Shown here: one piece after another, positions 1 to 7,127 of the stretch
Numbering within the stretch: the stretch's first letter is position 1
Layout of the letters: each line of letters begins with the position of its first letter
Source of the DNA: Maricaulis sp.
GTDB lineage: Bacteria; Pseudomonadota; Alphaproteobacteria; Caulobacterales; Maricaulaceae
DNA length: 9,663 bases
Assembly: GCA_002694345.1 (NCBI GenBank)
Contig: NZLV01000112.1
Location: 1 to 9,663 of the forward strand
Reading direction: 5' to 3'
The notes under the pieces: model-generated
The model's input: the letters and a program-made list of their open reading frames with translations, nothing else
The model's database searches: none
Told to the model about the DNA's origin: nothing
Position numbers and translations under genes: made by a program

Positions 1-5
1 CCTGG

Positions 6-17
6 CCCCCCCCCCCC
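6..17. repeat. 12-base C homopolymer
   Basis: Twelve consecutive C residues lie just beyond the end of the TonB receptor gene (a G run when read on its coding strand). Such a run is unusual even in GC-rich bacterial DNA. It could be a real slippage-prone tract or a sequencing or assembly artefact near a contig edge. No gene in the window reads through it. Confidence 0.85.
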
Positions 18-35
18 TTCCGGTACCGGCGGCGC

Positions 36-51
36 CCCGGCCAAAGCCGGG
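36..51 (-). terminator. Weak terminator-like hairpin after the TonB receptor gene
   Basis: A 6-bp perfect stem (CCCGGC / GCCGGG) with a 4-base loop begins about 18 bases downstream of the receptor stop codon on the minus strand. There is no T-tract after it on that strand, so it is not a canonical intrinsic terminator. It may be a GC-rich structure that assists termination or protects the 3' end, or it may be chance in GC-rich sequence. Confidence 0.25.
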
Positions 52-69
52 CGGCCCGTCCCCACTTAA

Positions 70-3000
70 TCAGTAGCGCAGAGCGATCTGACCGAAGACA
101 CGGCGGCCGACAACGTCATACAGCGACGGATCGGTACCGGACTGAACGTTCGGTGCGTATTCCGGCGGCTGTTCGTCGAACAGGTTGTTTACGCCGAGAC
201 GGATCGAAGCATTCTCGGTGACGTTCCAGGTACCCGCCAGGTCCCAGTACCAGACTGCGTCCGTACCGGTGAAGCTGGTCTCGACCGGGAAGATCACGCT
301 GGCACGGTTGTCCATCGAGGCGATGTACTGGGCCCGCAGATCGATATCGAAGTCCGACACACTCCAACGCGTGTTCCAGACGGCTTTCCATTCCGGGAAA
401 GACGTCCCGAGACCTTCACCGAAGAAGGACACGGTGCCCGCGAAATCCAGTTCCGGCAGGCTGTCAAGATCCTGCTGACGCCACTCCATCAAATGAGTGA
501 GCATCAGGCTGGTTGTGACACTGCCTGTCCAGGACGGAGCACCAAGCCATTCCGGGTCAAAGCCCCAACCCAGGGCAATATCGATACCGGAAGCCTGCTG
601 CGAGCCCCCGTTCACGCCCGGGAAATTCCCGTTCGGATCGTTGACATAGTTGATGCCGAGGATATCGCCGCCGAAGCGAACAATACCTTCACAGGAGTCG
701 CGGTTCACATCATAGGTCGGATTGGTGCCATAGTAGTTATAGCAATCGGCAATCAGCTGGTTCACGCCCGGTGCCAGGATCGGCGACGAGATATCGATCC
801 GCCAGTAGTCAACCGTACCCTGGAAACGGTCCAGCCAACGGTTGGACACCGGAGAGGAGAACACTGCACCGATGGTGAAGGTGTCAGCCGATTCCGGATC
901 CAATGCGGTATTACCCGTTGTGCTGACGGAGGCCTGAGTGCCAGGCGTCTGCACATAGGCATCCGGAGAGGCCACGCCTGTTGCGGCACACAGCGCCCGC
1001 ATATCAGTTGCGTCGGTGCCAGAGCGCTGAACGCCGGTAATGGAGCACGGATCGAAATATTGCGGAGCGCCGCCGCCGCCACCGAACAGTTCACCGAAGT
1101 TTGGTGCCCGAACGGAATGCTGATAGGACGCCCGGATACGCGCATAGTCGAGCGGTTCCCAGCTCAGTTCAGCCTTGTAGGCCGGATCATTGGATCCGCC
1201 GGTATCGCCCGTGATGCCATCACGGAACTCGCTGCGCGAAACGCGATAGCCCAGGCTCAGATCAACCGGACCGAAGGGTGCATCATCACTTGCCAGCGGG
1301 ATCAGGGCTTCGGCGAAAATATCTTCGAAGCTGTTCGTACCGGAGTTCGGACTTTGAGCGTTGAAGCCGGAGATCGGCCCACCGCCTGCACCCGGATCGA
1401 AATCGAACTCGAAACCGCGATATTCGGCACCAAGAACCAGCGACACCGGACCGGCCGGCATGTCGAAGGCGTCACCTGCCACATAAACCTGACCGACAGT
1501 CTGGGAGAACTCGGTCGAGGCGCTCGTGGCGACCTGCAGATAGGACACACACTCAGCAGACAGCGGCTGGCGACCGAACGGATTGAAACCGCCGGCACAG
1601 ATGCTGTCACCGCCATCAGCGGCCTCGAGCAGGATCTGGAGACGATCCGTGTCGATATTGCCTTCCTGGTTCCGCTCGATCTCCGTGTCACCGCGCGACA
1701 CATAGGCGTGCCAGGTCCAGTCACTGTCACCGATCGGGCCGTCAGCACCGAAGGTGTAGTTGGTAACGGTGTTCTCGAAATTCGACTGACGCAGACCGGC
1801 AGACAGGGTCCGCTGGCGCATCAGGAAGGGTTCGGTGGCACCGGAACCGACCAGATTCGGGTCATCGCCGGTCCGGCTTGCCAGGATGCTGGCCAGGTCG
1901 GTCGGGATGAACGGGTTTGTGGTCGGGATGATCAGCTGGAAGGACACGGTGCGGCCCGGCTCGACCAGCGCGGACACGGCTTGGGTCGGGGTGTTCTCAC
2001 CCGGTGCCCGAATGCTGACGGTCGGGATCGGGGTCGGCGCCAGAGCAGACGCGGAAGAGTATTCCGTCCAGGACACGTTGCCGAACACATTGACGCCATT
2101 GTCGAGCTCGTAGTTCGCCCGTGCCATGAAGCTGTCGCGCTCCATCGGCAGGGTGAGCAGGTTCACGAAGTCGAAGTTGTAGGAATAGGCGTCAGGGAAA
2201 ATGTTCTGATTGACGTTGCCGTCGATGTCATAACGGAAGTTCACGACGTCGGACGGGTGGTTGAAAATCCCCGCCGAAAAAAGCGTACCGTCCAGGTTGA
2301 AGCCGAAACGGTTACCTGCGCTGACATCTGCCGGGTCCACACCATAGCTGGCAAAGACCGCATCGACAGACGCCTCGGTCGGGCCGTTAGCCGCACCGAA
2401 CAAGAGGGAGCCGGCCGGGAAGAAGCTCGTCGTGGCCGTCGCTTGTTCCGCGAAAGGACGCTGGCTCTTGATCATGCCCTGACGGACAGAGCGATCGAAG
2501 GCGAGCACGGCATTACCGCGATCATCGTCGAAGTTACCACCCACGACCAGGGAGACACCATATTCCTCGGCGTCCCAGTACTCGGTCGAGTTCTCATAGG
2601 TCGCACGCAGGTCCACCCCTTCGAAATCATCCTGCAGGATGACGTTCACCGCGCCGGCCACGGCGTCAGCACCATAAACGGCACCGGCCCCACCCGTTGC
2701 CACTTCAAGGCGTTCGATCAGGGCGGCCGGGATCGTGTTCAGGTCAACCGTCAGCCCCGCGCTGGACGGCATGGCCCGACGACCGTCCACCAGAACGATA
2801 TTCCGGTTGGCGCCGAAACCGCGCAAGTCGACATTGGCCTGGCCGCCATTGCCCGGGTTGTTGGACGTGGTCGTGCCAGCCGGGTTCACCTGCGGAAGCG
2901 TGTTGAGATAGGTGTCCAGCGTGATGTCGGCGTTGGCGACGATCTGGTCACCGCTCACCGAAACCAGCGGGCTGTCTGCAACATAGTCCTGACGCGCAAT

Positions 3001-3159
3001 GCGCGAACCAGTGATGACGATGACATCGTCACCCGAAGTGGCTTCGTCCTGCGCCATGGCCGGCGCCGAAGCTGCGGCCAGGCCTGCCAGCATCGTCGCC
3101 CCCAAAAGCGCGGATCGGCCAAAGCCGCTGCGAATTGATCTGAGTGTCTGATTTTTCAT
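70..3159 (-). CDS. TonB-dependent outer-membrane receptor
   Basis: This 1029-residue protein is a TonB-dependent receptor: an outer-membrane beta-barrel that imports a ligand using energy from TonB-ExbB-ExbD. A Sec signal peptide covers residues 1-36, with basic residues, a hydrophobic core and an AMA|Q cleavage site. A TonB-box-like stretch (DDVIVITGSR) lies at 44-53. The plug domain spans about 60-178 and includes the NVDLRGFG (109-116), NIVLVDGRR (120-128) and YGADAVAGAVNV (162-173) motifs. The barrel follows, with SVRAPNFGELF at 682-692 and the C-terminal RLGVNNLFDEQPP block at 987-999. It ends in an aromatic residue (LRY), as barrel proteins do. Three cysteine pairs (521/537, 705/724, 806/823) probably form disulfides in external loops. 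The length is typical for large proteobacterial receptors. GGGGAG at 3169-3174 gives a ribosome site 9 bases before the chosen ATG. The ligand cannot be read from the sequence, and no transport partner gene is adjacent. The gene is transcribed alone here. Confidence 0.97.
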   Translation of the reverse strand: MKNQTLRSIRSGFGRSALLGATMLAGLAAASAPAMAQDEATSGDDVIVITGSRIARQDYVADSPLVSVSGDQIVANADITLDTYLNTLPQVNPAGTTTSNNPGNGGQANVDLRGFGANRNIVLVDGRRAMPSSAGLTVDLNTIPAALIERLEVATGGAGAVYGADAVAGAVNVILQDDFEGVDLRATYENSTEYWDAEEYGVSLVVGGNFDDDRGNAVLAFDRSVRQGMIKSQRPFAEQATATTSFFPAGSLLFGAANGPTEASVDAVFASYGVDPADVSAGNRFGFNLDGTLFSAGIFNHPSDVVNFRYDIDGNVNQNIFPDAYSYNFDFVNLLTLPMERDSFMARANYELDNGVNVFGNVSWTEYSSASALAPTPIPTVSIRAPGENTPTQAVSALVEPGRTVSFQLIIPTTNPFIPTDLASILASRTGDDPNLVGSGATEPFLMRQRTLSAGLRQSNFENTVTNYTFGADGPIGDSDWTWHAYVSRGDTEIERNQEGNIDTDRLQILLEAADGGDSICAGGFNPFGRQPLSAECVSYLQVATSASTEFSQTVGQVYVAGDAFDMPAGPVSLVLGAEYRGFEFDFDPGAGGGPISGFNAQSPNSGTNSFEDIFAEALIPLASDDAPFGPVDLSLGYRVSRSEFRDGITGDTGGSNDPAYKAELSWEPLDYARIRASYQHSVRAPNFGELFGGGGGAPQYFDPCSITGVQRSGTDATDMRALCAATGVASPDAYVQTPGTQASVSTTGNTALDPESADTFTIGAVFSSPVSNRWLDRFQGTVDYWRIDISSPILAPGVNQLIADCYNYYGTNPTYDVNRDSCEGIVRFGGDILGINYVNDPNGNFPGVNGGSQQASGIDIALGWGFDPEWLGAPSWTGSVTTSLMLTHLMEWRQQDLDSLPELDFAGTVSFFGEGLGTSFPEWKAVWNTRWSVSDFDIDLRAQYIASMDNRASVIFPVETSFTGTDAVWYWDLAGTWNVTENASIRLGVNNLFDEQPPEYAPNVQSGTDPSLYDVVGRRVFGQIALRY

Positions 3160-3191
3160 GCCGATTTACTCCCCGGCTTGAAGGTCCCCTC

Positions 3192-3210
3192 GCATGTGGA
3201 AGCCACATGC
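3192..3210. promoter_or_regulatory. Perfect 8-bp inverted repeat, candidate operator upstream of the TonB receptor
   Basis: The sequence GCATGTGG-AAG-CCACATGC is a perfect 8-bp inverted repeat with a 3-base centre. Its near edge is 32 bases upstream of the receptor start codon. The right-arm core CACATGC recurs in the same orientation at 3224-3230, exactly 20 bases away, or about two helical turns. That second copy sits inside GCGCA-CA-TGCGC (3221-3232). Position and symmetry fit a repressor or activator site, or an mRNA leader hairpin of the receptor transcript. It does not resemble a Fur box as I know it (AT-rich GATAAT repeats). The regulator is unknown. Confidence 0.45.
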
Positions 3211-3447
3211 TCGATACAAAGCGCACATGCGCATCGGATGGGACTACGGGGCGAGCGTCAGGCCGGACAGCGCTATTCGATCCACCGCGAAGCAAGGGCG
3301 ATGAACGACAATTTTTCGACAAACCGCAGAATTTCCGGGATGAGCGAAATGCCGATATTCCGCGGCGTGCGGCTTCAAAGCCGCGTCTGTTCGTGGAGGG
3401 TAATAGCTCCCGGCATCCAGGGCCGCCTGACCGCAAAGGCTTTCGGG

Positions 3448-3464
3448 CCTCTCGAAGCAAGAGG
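3448..3464 (+). promoter_or_regulatory. Small hairpin covering the ribosome site of the 3470 gene
   Basis: CCTCT at 3448-3452 can pair with AGAGG at 3460-3464 across a 7-base loop. AGAGG is the probable ribosome-binding site, 5 bases before the ATG at 3470. Such pairing would lower translation initiation. The stem is only 5 bp, so the structure may be weak or coincidental. It also supports the choice of the 3470 start, since a ribosome site is correctly placed. Confidence 0.3.
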
Positions 3465-3469
3465 TATTC

Positions 3470-3832
3470 ATGGGTCGAACCTATACTCTCGCCGACCTGA
3501 CCCGGTCACATTATCTGATGGATGGTTCCGGTAGGGGGCTGTGGGAGTTGGCACGCTGGCTGGATGAAAGCGCGGAGGCGGAGATGGCTGTGCCCCTTCT
3601 TGTGCAGGCTGATTACCACGGTCATGATGGATACGAACCGCAGCCGCGCCGCCTCTCGGCGGTCAGGGTCGCCCAGGACAGCGCAAAACTCCTCGCTATT
3701 CTCGCCGAGGTCGAGCCGAAACGGCGATTCGGAGGGCTCACGGCACAGGAATGGGCGGCCCGCTTTGCGGAAGTTCGAGACTATGCTGCCGCACATTCCG
3801 ACAGCGTGTTTACCTCGACCTTCTTTGAATAG
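3470..3832 (+). CDS. Uncharacterised 120-residue protein
   Basis: I do not recognise the family. The 120-residue product has no signal peptide, no transmembrane segment and no cysteine, so it should be cytoplasmic. It is rich in Ala, Glu and aromatic residues. Probable helices lie around residues 23-35 (GLWELARWLDES), 61-80 and 90-108 (LTAQEWAARFAEVRDYAA). An ADYHGHDGY segment at about 47-55 contains two histidines. AGAGG at 3460-3464 gives a suitably placed ribosome site. A hand count gives roughly 64% G or C at third codon positions, which appears lower than in the surrounding genes and could mean a less constrained or acquired gene. It is transcribed away from the TonB receptor and its stop lies 9 bases from the stop of the convergent ABC transporter gene. 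The compact fit between neighbours and the lack of a better alternative frame favour a real gene, but this is not certain. Confidence 0.65.
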   Translation: MGRTYTLADLTRSHYLMDGSGRGLWELARWLDESAEAEMAVPLLVQADYHGHDGYEPQPRRLSAVRVAQDSAKLLAILAEVEPKRRFGGLTAQEWAARFAEVRDYAAAHSDSVFTSTFFE

Positions 3833-3841
3833 CGGCGCGCT

Positions 3842-5656
3842 TCAACGATAGGCTTCCGCCTGCAGGTCGAAGAGCTCTGCATACAGCCCGCCAGCCGCCA
3901 TCAAGCTGTCATGATCGCCTGACGCGGCGACCCGCCCCTTATCCAGAACCAGAATACTGTCTGCTCCACGCAAGTTTGACAGGCGGTGAGATATGAGGAT
4001 GAGAGACTGACCGGGGCGTTGTTCACCGAGGAACGCGGCTTCAGCGGCCGGGTCGAGAGCTGCTGTCGGTTCATCGAGTATCAGGATATCGGCCGTGTCA
4101 TTGACCAGCGCCCGGGCCATCGCCAGCCGCTGCCATTGACCGCCCGAAAGCTCGACACCTTCCGGGAATCGCTTGGACAAACGCGCCTCCAGACCGCCGG
4201 GCACATCCTCCACCACGCTGCGCACAAGCCCGGCATCGAGGGCGGCCTCAATCTGTTCGTCTTTAGCATCCCGCCAACCGACACCGGCTAGGATATTGTC
4301 GCGGAGCGAAAGCTTGTAGTTCACATGGGGCTGGAACAGCACACCCATGCGACGACACAGGGCGGCGGGCTGCCAGTCCGCCAAGTCGAGACCATCCAGC
4401 GTTACCCGCCCCGCATCCGGCGCGTAGAGCCCAGTTGCGAGTTTGACCAGCGTCGTCTTGCCCGACCCGTTTGCGCCGACAATGCCCATACGCAAGCCCG
4501 GCTTGAGATGGAAGCTGACCGAGTCCAAGGCCTGACGCTTCTGGCCGGGATAGCGATAGGACACATTCTCGAAGCGCAGACCATCACCGGGGTACGGACC
4601 GGATACAGCCCGCCCATCAGCGCGGGTCGAGGCCGTATCGAGCAGCGCATAGAGATTGGTCACATAGAGCACATCCTCATAGGTGCCCGAGAAGGCGGAC
4701 AGGACATTATTCACCGCGGCCTGTCCCTGTTTCAGCAGACCGATGAGCATGGTCATCTGCCCGAGCGAGAATGCGCCGGAGATGGTCACGACAACAATCC
4801 AGACCTTCCCGCCCAGGAAGACAGCCGACCCGGCCAGTCCCAACAGCGTGCCGATCAGGGCCTGGCGCTGTTTCAGCGCGATATCATCCTCGTGCAGCAT
4901 GTCGAACAGACCGCGGAAACGCGCCTTGAGCGCCTCCCCCTGGCCGAAATGGATACGCTCGCGGGCTGATCCCGATTGGGAGAGCAGCCCTTCCAGATAA
5001 TTGCGCTCCCTCATCTGAGGGGTGCGGCCTGTGTAGAAACGATAGGCATCACCGGAAAAGCGAATATTGCCGATGAAGACCGGAAGGCCCCCGGCGATCA
5101 CCAAGAGTATGAGCCAGGGCGCGCTGGCGACGAGTAGCGCCAGGAGCGAGATCAGGGTCAGGCCGTGCTGGCCCAGATCAAAAACCCGATTGATGAGGCT
5201 GTAGGGGCGGCTGGCGGAGAATTGCCGCGCCATGACGAGCTTCTCCTGGATGTCCGGATCCTCGATCTGGGCCAGCGAGAAACTGTCAGCCTTGTCCAGT
5301 ATCCGTTCGGACACGATGAAGCCCAGTTCGGCATGAAGCCGGCCCTTGAAGAAGACCAGCCCCCGGCGCGCCGCCAGCAACAGGGCCAGCAGACCGGATT
5401 CGACACCCACCCAAATCAGGGCGAGCTGACGGTCCGAGGCCTCACCGGTTTCAATCGCAGTGACGACACTGTCGATGATGAGTTTGGAAACGTAGAGGGC
5501 GGCCGCCGGCAATAGCGCTGCGACCACCGTAACCACGGCAATCAACAAGACCAGCCCCGGTCGCGCCGCCGTGGCCAGGCCAAGCGTCCGCCACGCCTGC
5601 TGCACGCTGTGGAGACGCCCGGGATCTGGCTCCGCTGTTTCGCGGTTCTCACTCAT
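3842..5656 (-). CDS. ABC transporter, fused permease and ATPase (exporter-type half-transporter)
   Basis: This 604-residue protein has the half-transporter layout of type IV ABC exporters (the MsbA/PglK/toxin-exporter class), which work as dimers in the inner membrane. The N-terminal two thirds is the membrane domain, with hydrophobic spans near residues 34-56, 78-96, 161-198 (probably two) and 265-305. The nucleotide-binding domain starts near 360. It contains an A-loop Tyr369, Walker A GANGSGKT (394-401), Q-loop Gln442, signature LSGGQ (503-507), Walker B ILILDE (524-529) and switch His557. All the residues needed for ATP hydrolysis are present. It has no N-terminal C39 peptidase domain, which argues against a bacteriocin-maturing exporter. 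AAGGGG at 5666-5671 is a ribosome site 9 bases before the ATG. It is the last gene of a three-gene operon, 25 bases after the glycosyltransferase-sulfotransferase gene. From context, I infer that it moves the product of those enzymes, or a lipid-linked precursor, across the inner membrane. The substrate itself is not visible in the sequence. Confidence 0.93.
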   Translation of the reverse strand: MSENRETAEPDPGRLHSVQQAWRTLGLATAARPGLVLLIAVVTVVAALLPAAALYVSKLIIDSVVTAIETGEASDRQLALIWVGVESGLLALLLAARRGLVFFKGRLHAELGFIVSERILDKADSFSLAQIEDPDIQEKLVMARQFSASRPYSLINRVFDLGQHGLTLISLLALLVASAPWLILLVIAGGLPVFIGNIRFSGDAYRFYTGRTPQMRERNYLEGLLSQSGSARERIHFGQGEALKARFRGLFDMLHEDDIALKQRQALIGTLLGLAGSAVFLGGKVWIVVVTISGAFSLGQMTMLIGLLKQGQAAVNNVLSAFSGTYEDVLYVTNLYALLDTASTRADGRAVSGPYPGDGLRFENVSYRYPGQKRQALDSVSFHLKPGLRMGIVGANGSGKTTLVKLATGLYAPDAGRVTLDGLDLADWQPAALCRRMGVLFQPHVNYKLSLRDNILAGVGWRDAKDEQIEAALDAGLVRSVVEDVPGGLEARLSKRFPEGVELSGGQWQRLAMARALVNDTADILILDEPTAALDPAAEAAFLGEQRPGQSLILISHRLSNLRGADSILVLDKGRVAASGDHDSLMAAGGLYAELFDLQAEAYR

Positions 5657-5681
5657 GCATGTGTGCCCCTTCGGGCGCCCA

Positions 5682-7112
5682 TCAGGCGACGCGGATCGAT
5701 TGTGGCTCGCCCGCGGCTTTCATCTGGGCGCTCAGGACCGCGCCCTTGTGCGGGAAAGGCGTCGCCGGCACCGGCCGGTCCAGGAAGGGCGCGAGCTTTT
5801 CGAACCCGTCACCCGCACAGACATCAATGATCAGCAGGTCATCGGGGCGATCCCTGAAATAGGCCTTCACCTGTTCGACGTGGCGGTCATAGACCCAGGA
5901 AAAGCGCTCGGGATCGAAATTATAGCAGCCGTACACTGAAGCCCGCAGGAATTGGCGCATACGCAGATGCACCTCCTCGTCGGGATCCTCGACATCCTTG
6001 AAGGCGGGCCGGTTGTACCAGTGTCGGGCGCAGGAACCGAGCCAGTCTTCCTTGTCTCGCACCGTCAGCACGAATTTGGAGCCGGGGTAGAGTTTGTCGA
6101 ACTGCTCGTAGAAGGGGATGGTCGTGATGTCGGTCAGACCATCATAGAAACGCAGCAGGGTGAGGTCATATTGCGCGTTGGACAGCTCGATATAGGTGTC
6201 CTCGTCGATCGGATAATGTGAGGTATCAAAGCCCAAGACTTGGAGCGCGGCGGTCAGGCTGCGCGTGCCGGTGCGAGACAGGCCGAGACCGAAAATCTTC
6301 GGCTTGTCCGCCTTCTGCCCGTAGGCGATCCGATCGCTATTGGCCTCCAGCCAGGCATCGAGCTCCTCACGCGTGAAAGCGCCCTTCTCCGCAACACCGA
6401 GCTGCTGCATGGCGCGGGCGGCATGATCCGGCAGGGCCTCGATGAAGGCATGCACCTCGTCCGGCGTCGCGGTCTTGGGCATTTCCTTGCGGGCATATTC
6501 CACCGCATGACGCGCCATGGTCAGGTCACAGAAGACCGTATCGTCGTAACTCCACCGCATCATGGACCGGTCGAGTCGGGTGCGCTGGATCTTGGTGCGG
6601 CTGCGCAATTCGCGCAGGGCGTATTTCATGAAGATGTGGGTGTGGGCCTGGAAATGGTCATGCAGGATGTCGAAGTTCCGGAACTGCTTGGCCTCGCCCA
6701 TCTTCTTCATGGCCAGGTTGCGCAGACGGCTTTCCGGGCGGAGCACATATTTCATGTCATCCTTGGGAACTTCGACCGCGGCCATTGCCCGGACGACATC
6801 TGCGCGCGTGATGTGGACGCCGCAATGCAGGCGCCCACGGAAACGGTCTGACACATAGGCGTCCACATAGGGCGCGTCACACTGGTCAATGAAGGGGCGC
6901 ATGTCTTCGAGGATCAGGCAGTCCGCATCGACATAGACCACATAGTCGCAGTCGTGCTCGATCCGCAGCATCTGGTTCACGCACTCAGTGAACGGACGCA
7001 CATCATCAATCACGTGGACATTCTCGGGCTGGATATTCTTGATCGCCAGCTCAAGCGCTACGTCACGCGTCCGCTCGTCAATCTGGCGGAAGACCAAATC
7101 TACCTTCGCCAT
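5682..7112 (-). CDS. Two-domain protein: GT-A-like glycosyltransferase module plus sulfotransferase module
   Basis: The protein is 476 residues from the ATG at 7112. Residues 1 to about 200 look like a GT-A nucleotide-sugar transferase fold. There is a hydrophobic strand followed by DAD at 62-64 (YVVYVDADCLI), the usual metal and sugar-nucleotide binding DxD, and a HDH triplet at 151-153 that might serve as a distal metal ligand. A charged helical linker covers about 205-265. Residues 272-476 match the P-loop sulfotransferase fold. The PAPS 5'-phosphosulfate loop is GLGLSRTGTRSL (275-286), YPGSKFVLTVRDKEDWLGS (342-360) is the 3'-phosphate-binding region, and a PATPFPHKG stretch lies near the end, as in the Sulfotransfer_4-type family. 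An upstream in-frame ATG at 7175 lies inside the preceding gene; I prefer 7112 because GGGAAGGG (7120-7127) is correctly spaced. The fusion implies that one polypeptide both glycosylates and sulfates, or that the first domain only binds a sugar donor. The GT call is weaker than the sulfotransferase call. Acceptor unknown. Confidence 0.85.
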   Translation of the reverse strand: MAKVDLVFRQIDERTRDVALELAIKNIQPENVHVIDDVRPFTECVNQMLRIEHDCDYVVYVDADCLILEDMRPFIDQCDAPYVDAYVSDRFRGRLHCGVHITRADVVRAMAAVEVPKDDMKYVLRPESRLRNLAMKKMGEAKQFRNFDILHDHFQAHTHIFMKYALRELRSRTKIQRTRLDRSMMRWSYDDTVFCDLTMARHAVEYARKEMPKTATPDEVHAFIEALPDHAARAMQQLGVAEKGAFTREELDAWLEANSDRIAYGQKADKPKIFGLGLSRTGTRSLTAALQVLGFDTSHYPIDEDTYIELSNAQYDLTLLRFYDGLTDITTIPFYEQFDKLYPGSKFVLTVRDKEDWLGSCARHWYNRPAFKDVEDPDEEVHLRMRQFLRASVYGCYNFDPERFSWVYDRHVEQVKAYFRDRPDDLLIIDVCAGDGFEKLAPFLDRPVPATPFPHKGAVLSAQMKAAGEPQSIRVA

Positions 7113-7127
7113 TGCCCTACCCTTCCC
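7113..7127 (-). promoter_or_regulatory. Ribosome site overlapping the upstream stop codon (translational coupling)
   Basis: On the minus strand GGGAAGGG (7120-7127) lies within the last codons of the first sulfotransferase. It is followed directly by that gene's TAG stop (7119-7117), four more bases, and then the ATG of the two-domain gene at 7112. This arrangement fixes the downstream start and suggests that translation of the two enzymes is coupled. Confidence 0.7.

Larger units (their letters stand above)
3160..3469. other. Divergent intergenic region between receptor and small protein gene
   Basis: This 310-base gap should carry the promoter of the TonB receptor (minus) and possibly that of the small plus-strand gene. 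It holds a perfect 8-bp inverted repeat at 3192-3210, a related CACATGC copy at 3224-3230, a 7-bp inverted repeat at 3369-3384 (GCGGCTT CA AAGCCGC, no T-tract after it), and a hairpin over the 3470 gene's ribosome site. No convincing -35/-10 pair was found on either strand. Open frames here, such as one from ATG 3301 running to 3534, look fortuitous because they overlap the start of the 3470 gene. Confidence 0.6.

Noticed and set aside
493..3138. 881-codon open frame on the plus strand antisense to the TonB receptor
   Set aside because: Long antisense frames are common opposite GC-rich genes with strong third-position bias. Its translation has no recognisable motif or signal, whereas the minus strand encodes a complete receptor.
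3369..3384. GCGGCTT-CA-AAGCCGC hairpin as a terminator
   Set aside because: No T-tract follows on either strand, and no gene ends just before it on either strand.
3301..3534. Possible small plus-strand gene starting at ATG 3301
   Set aside because: It lacks a good ribosome site, has no protein-like character, and overlaps the start of the 3470 gene, which has a better-placed ribosome site.
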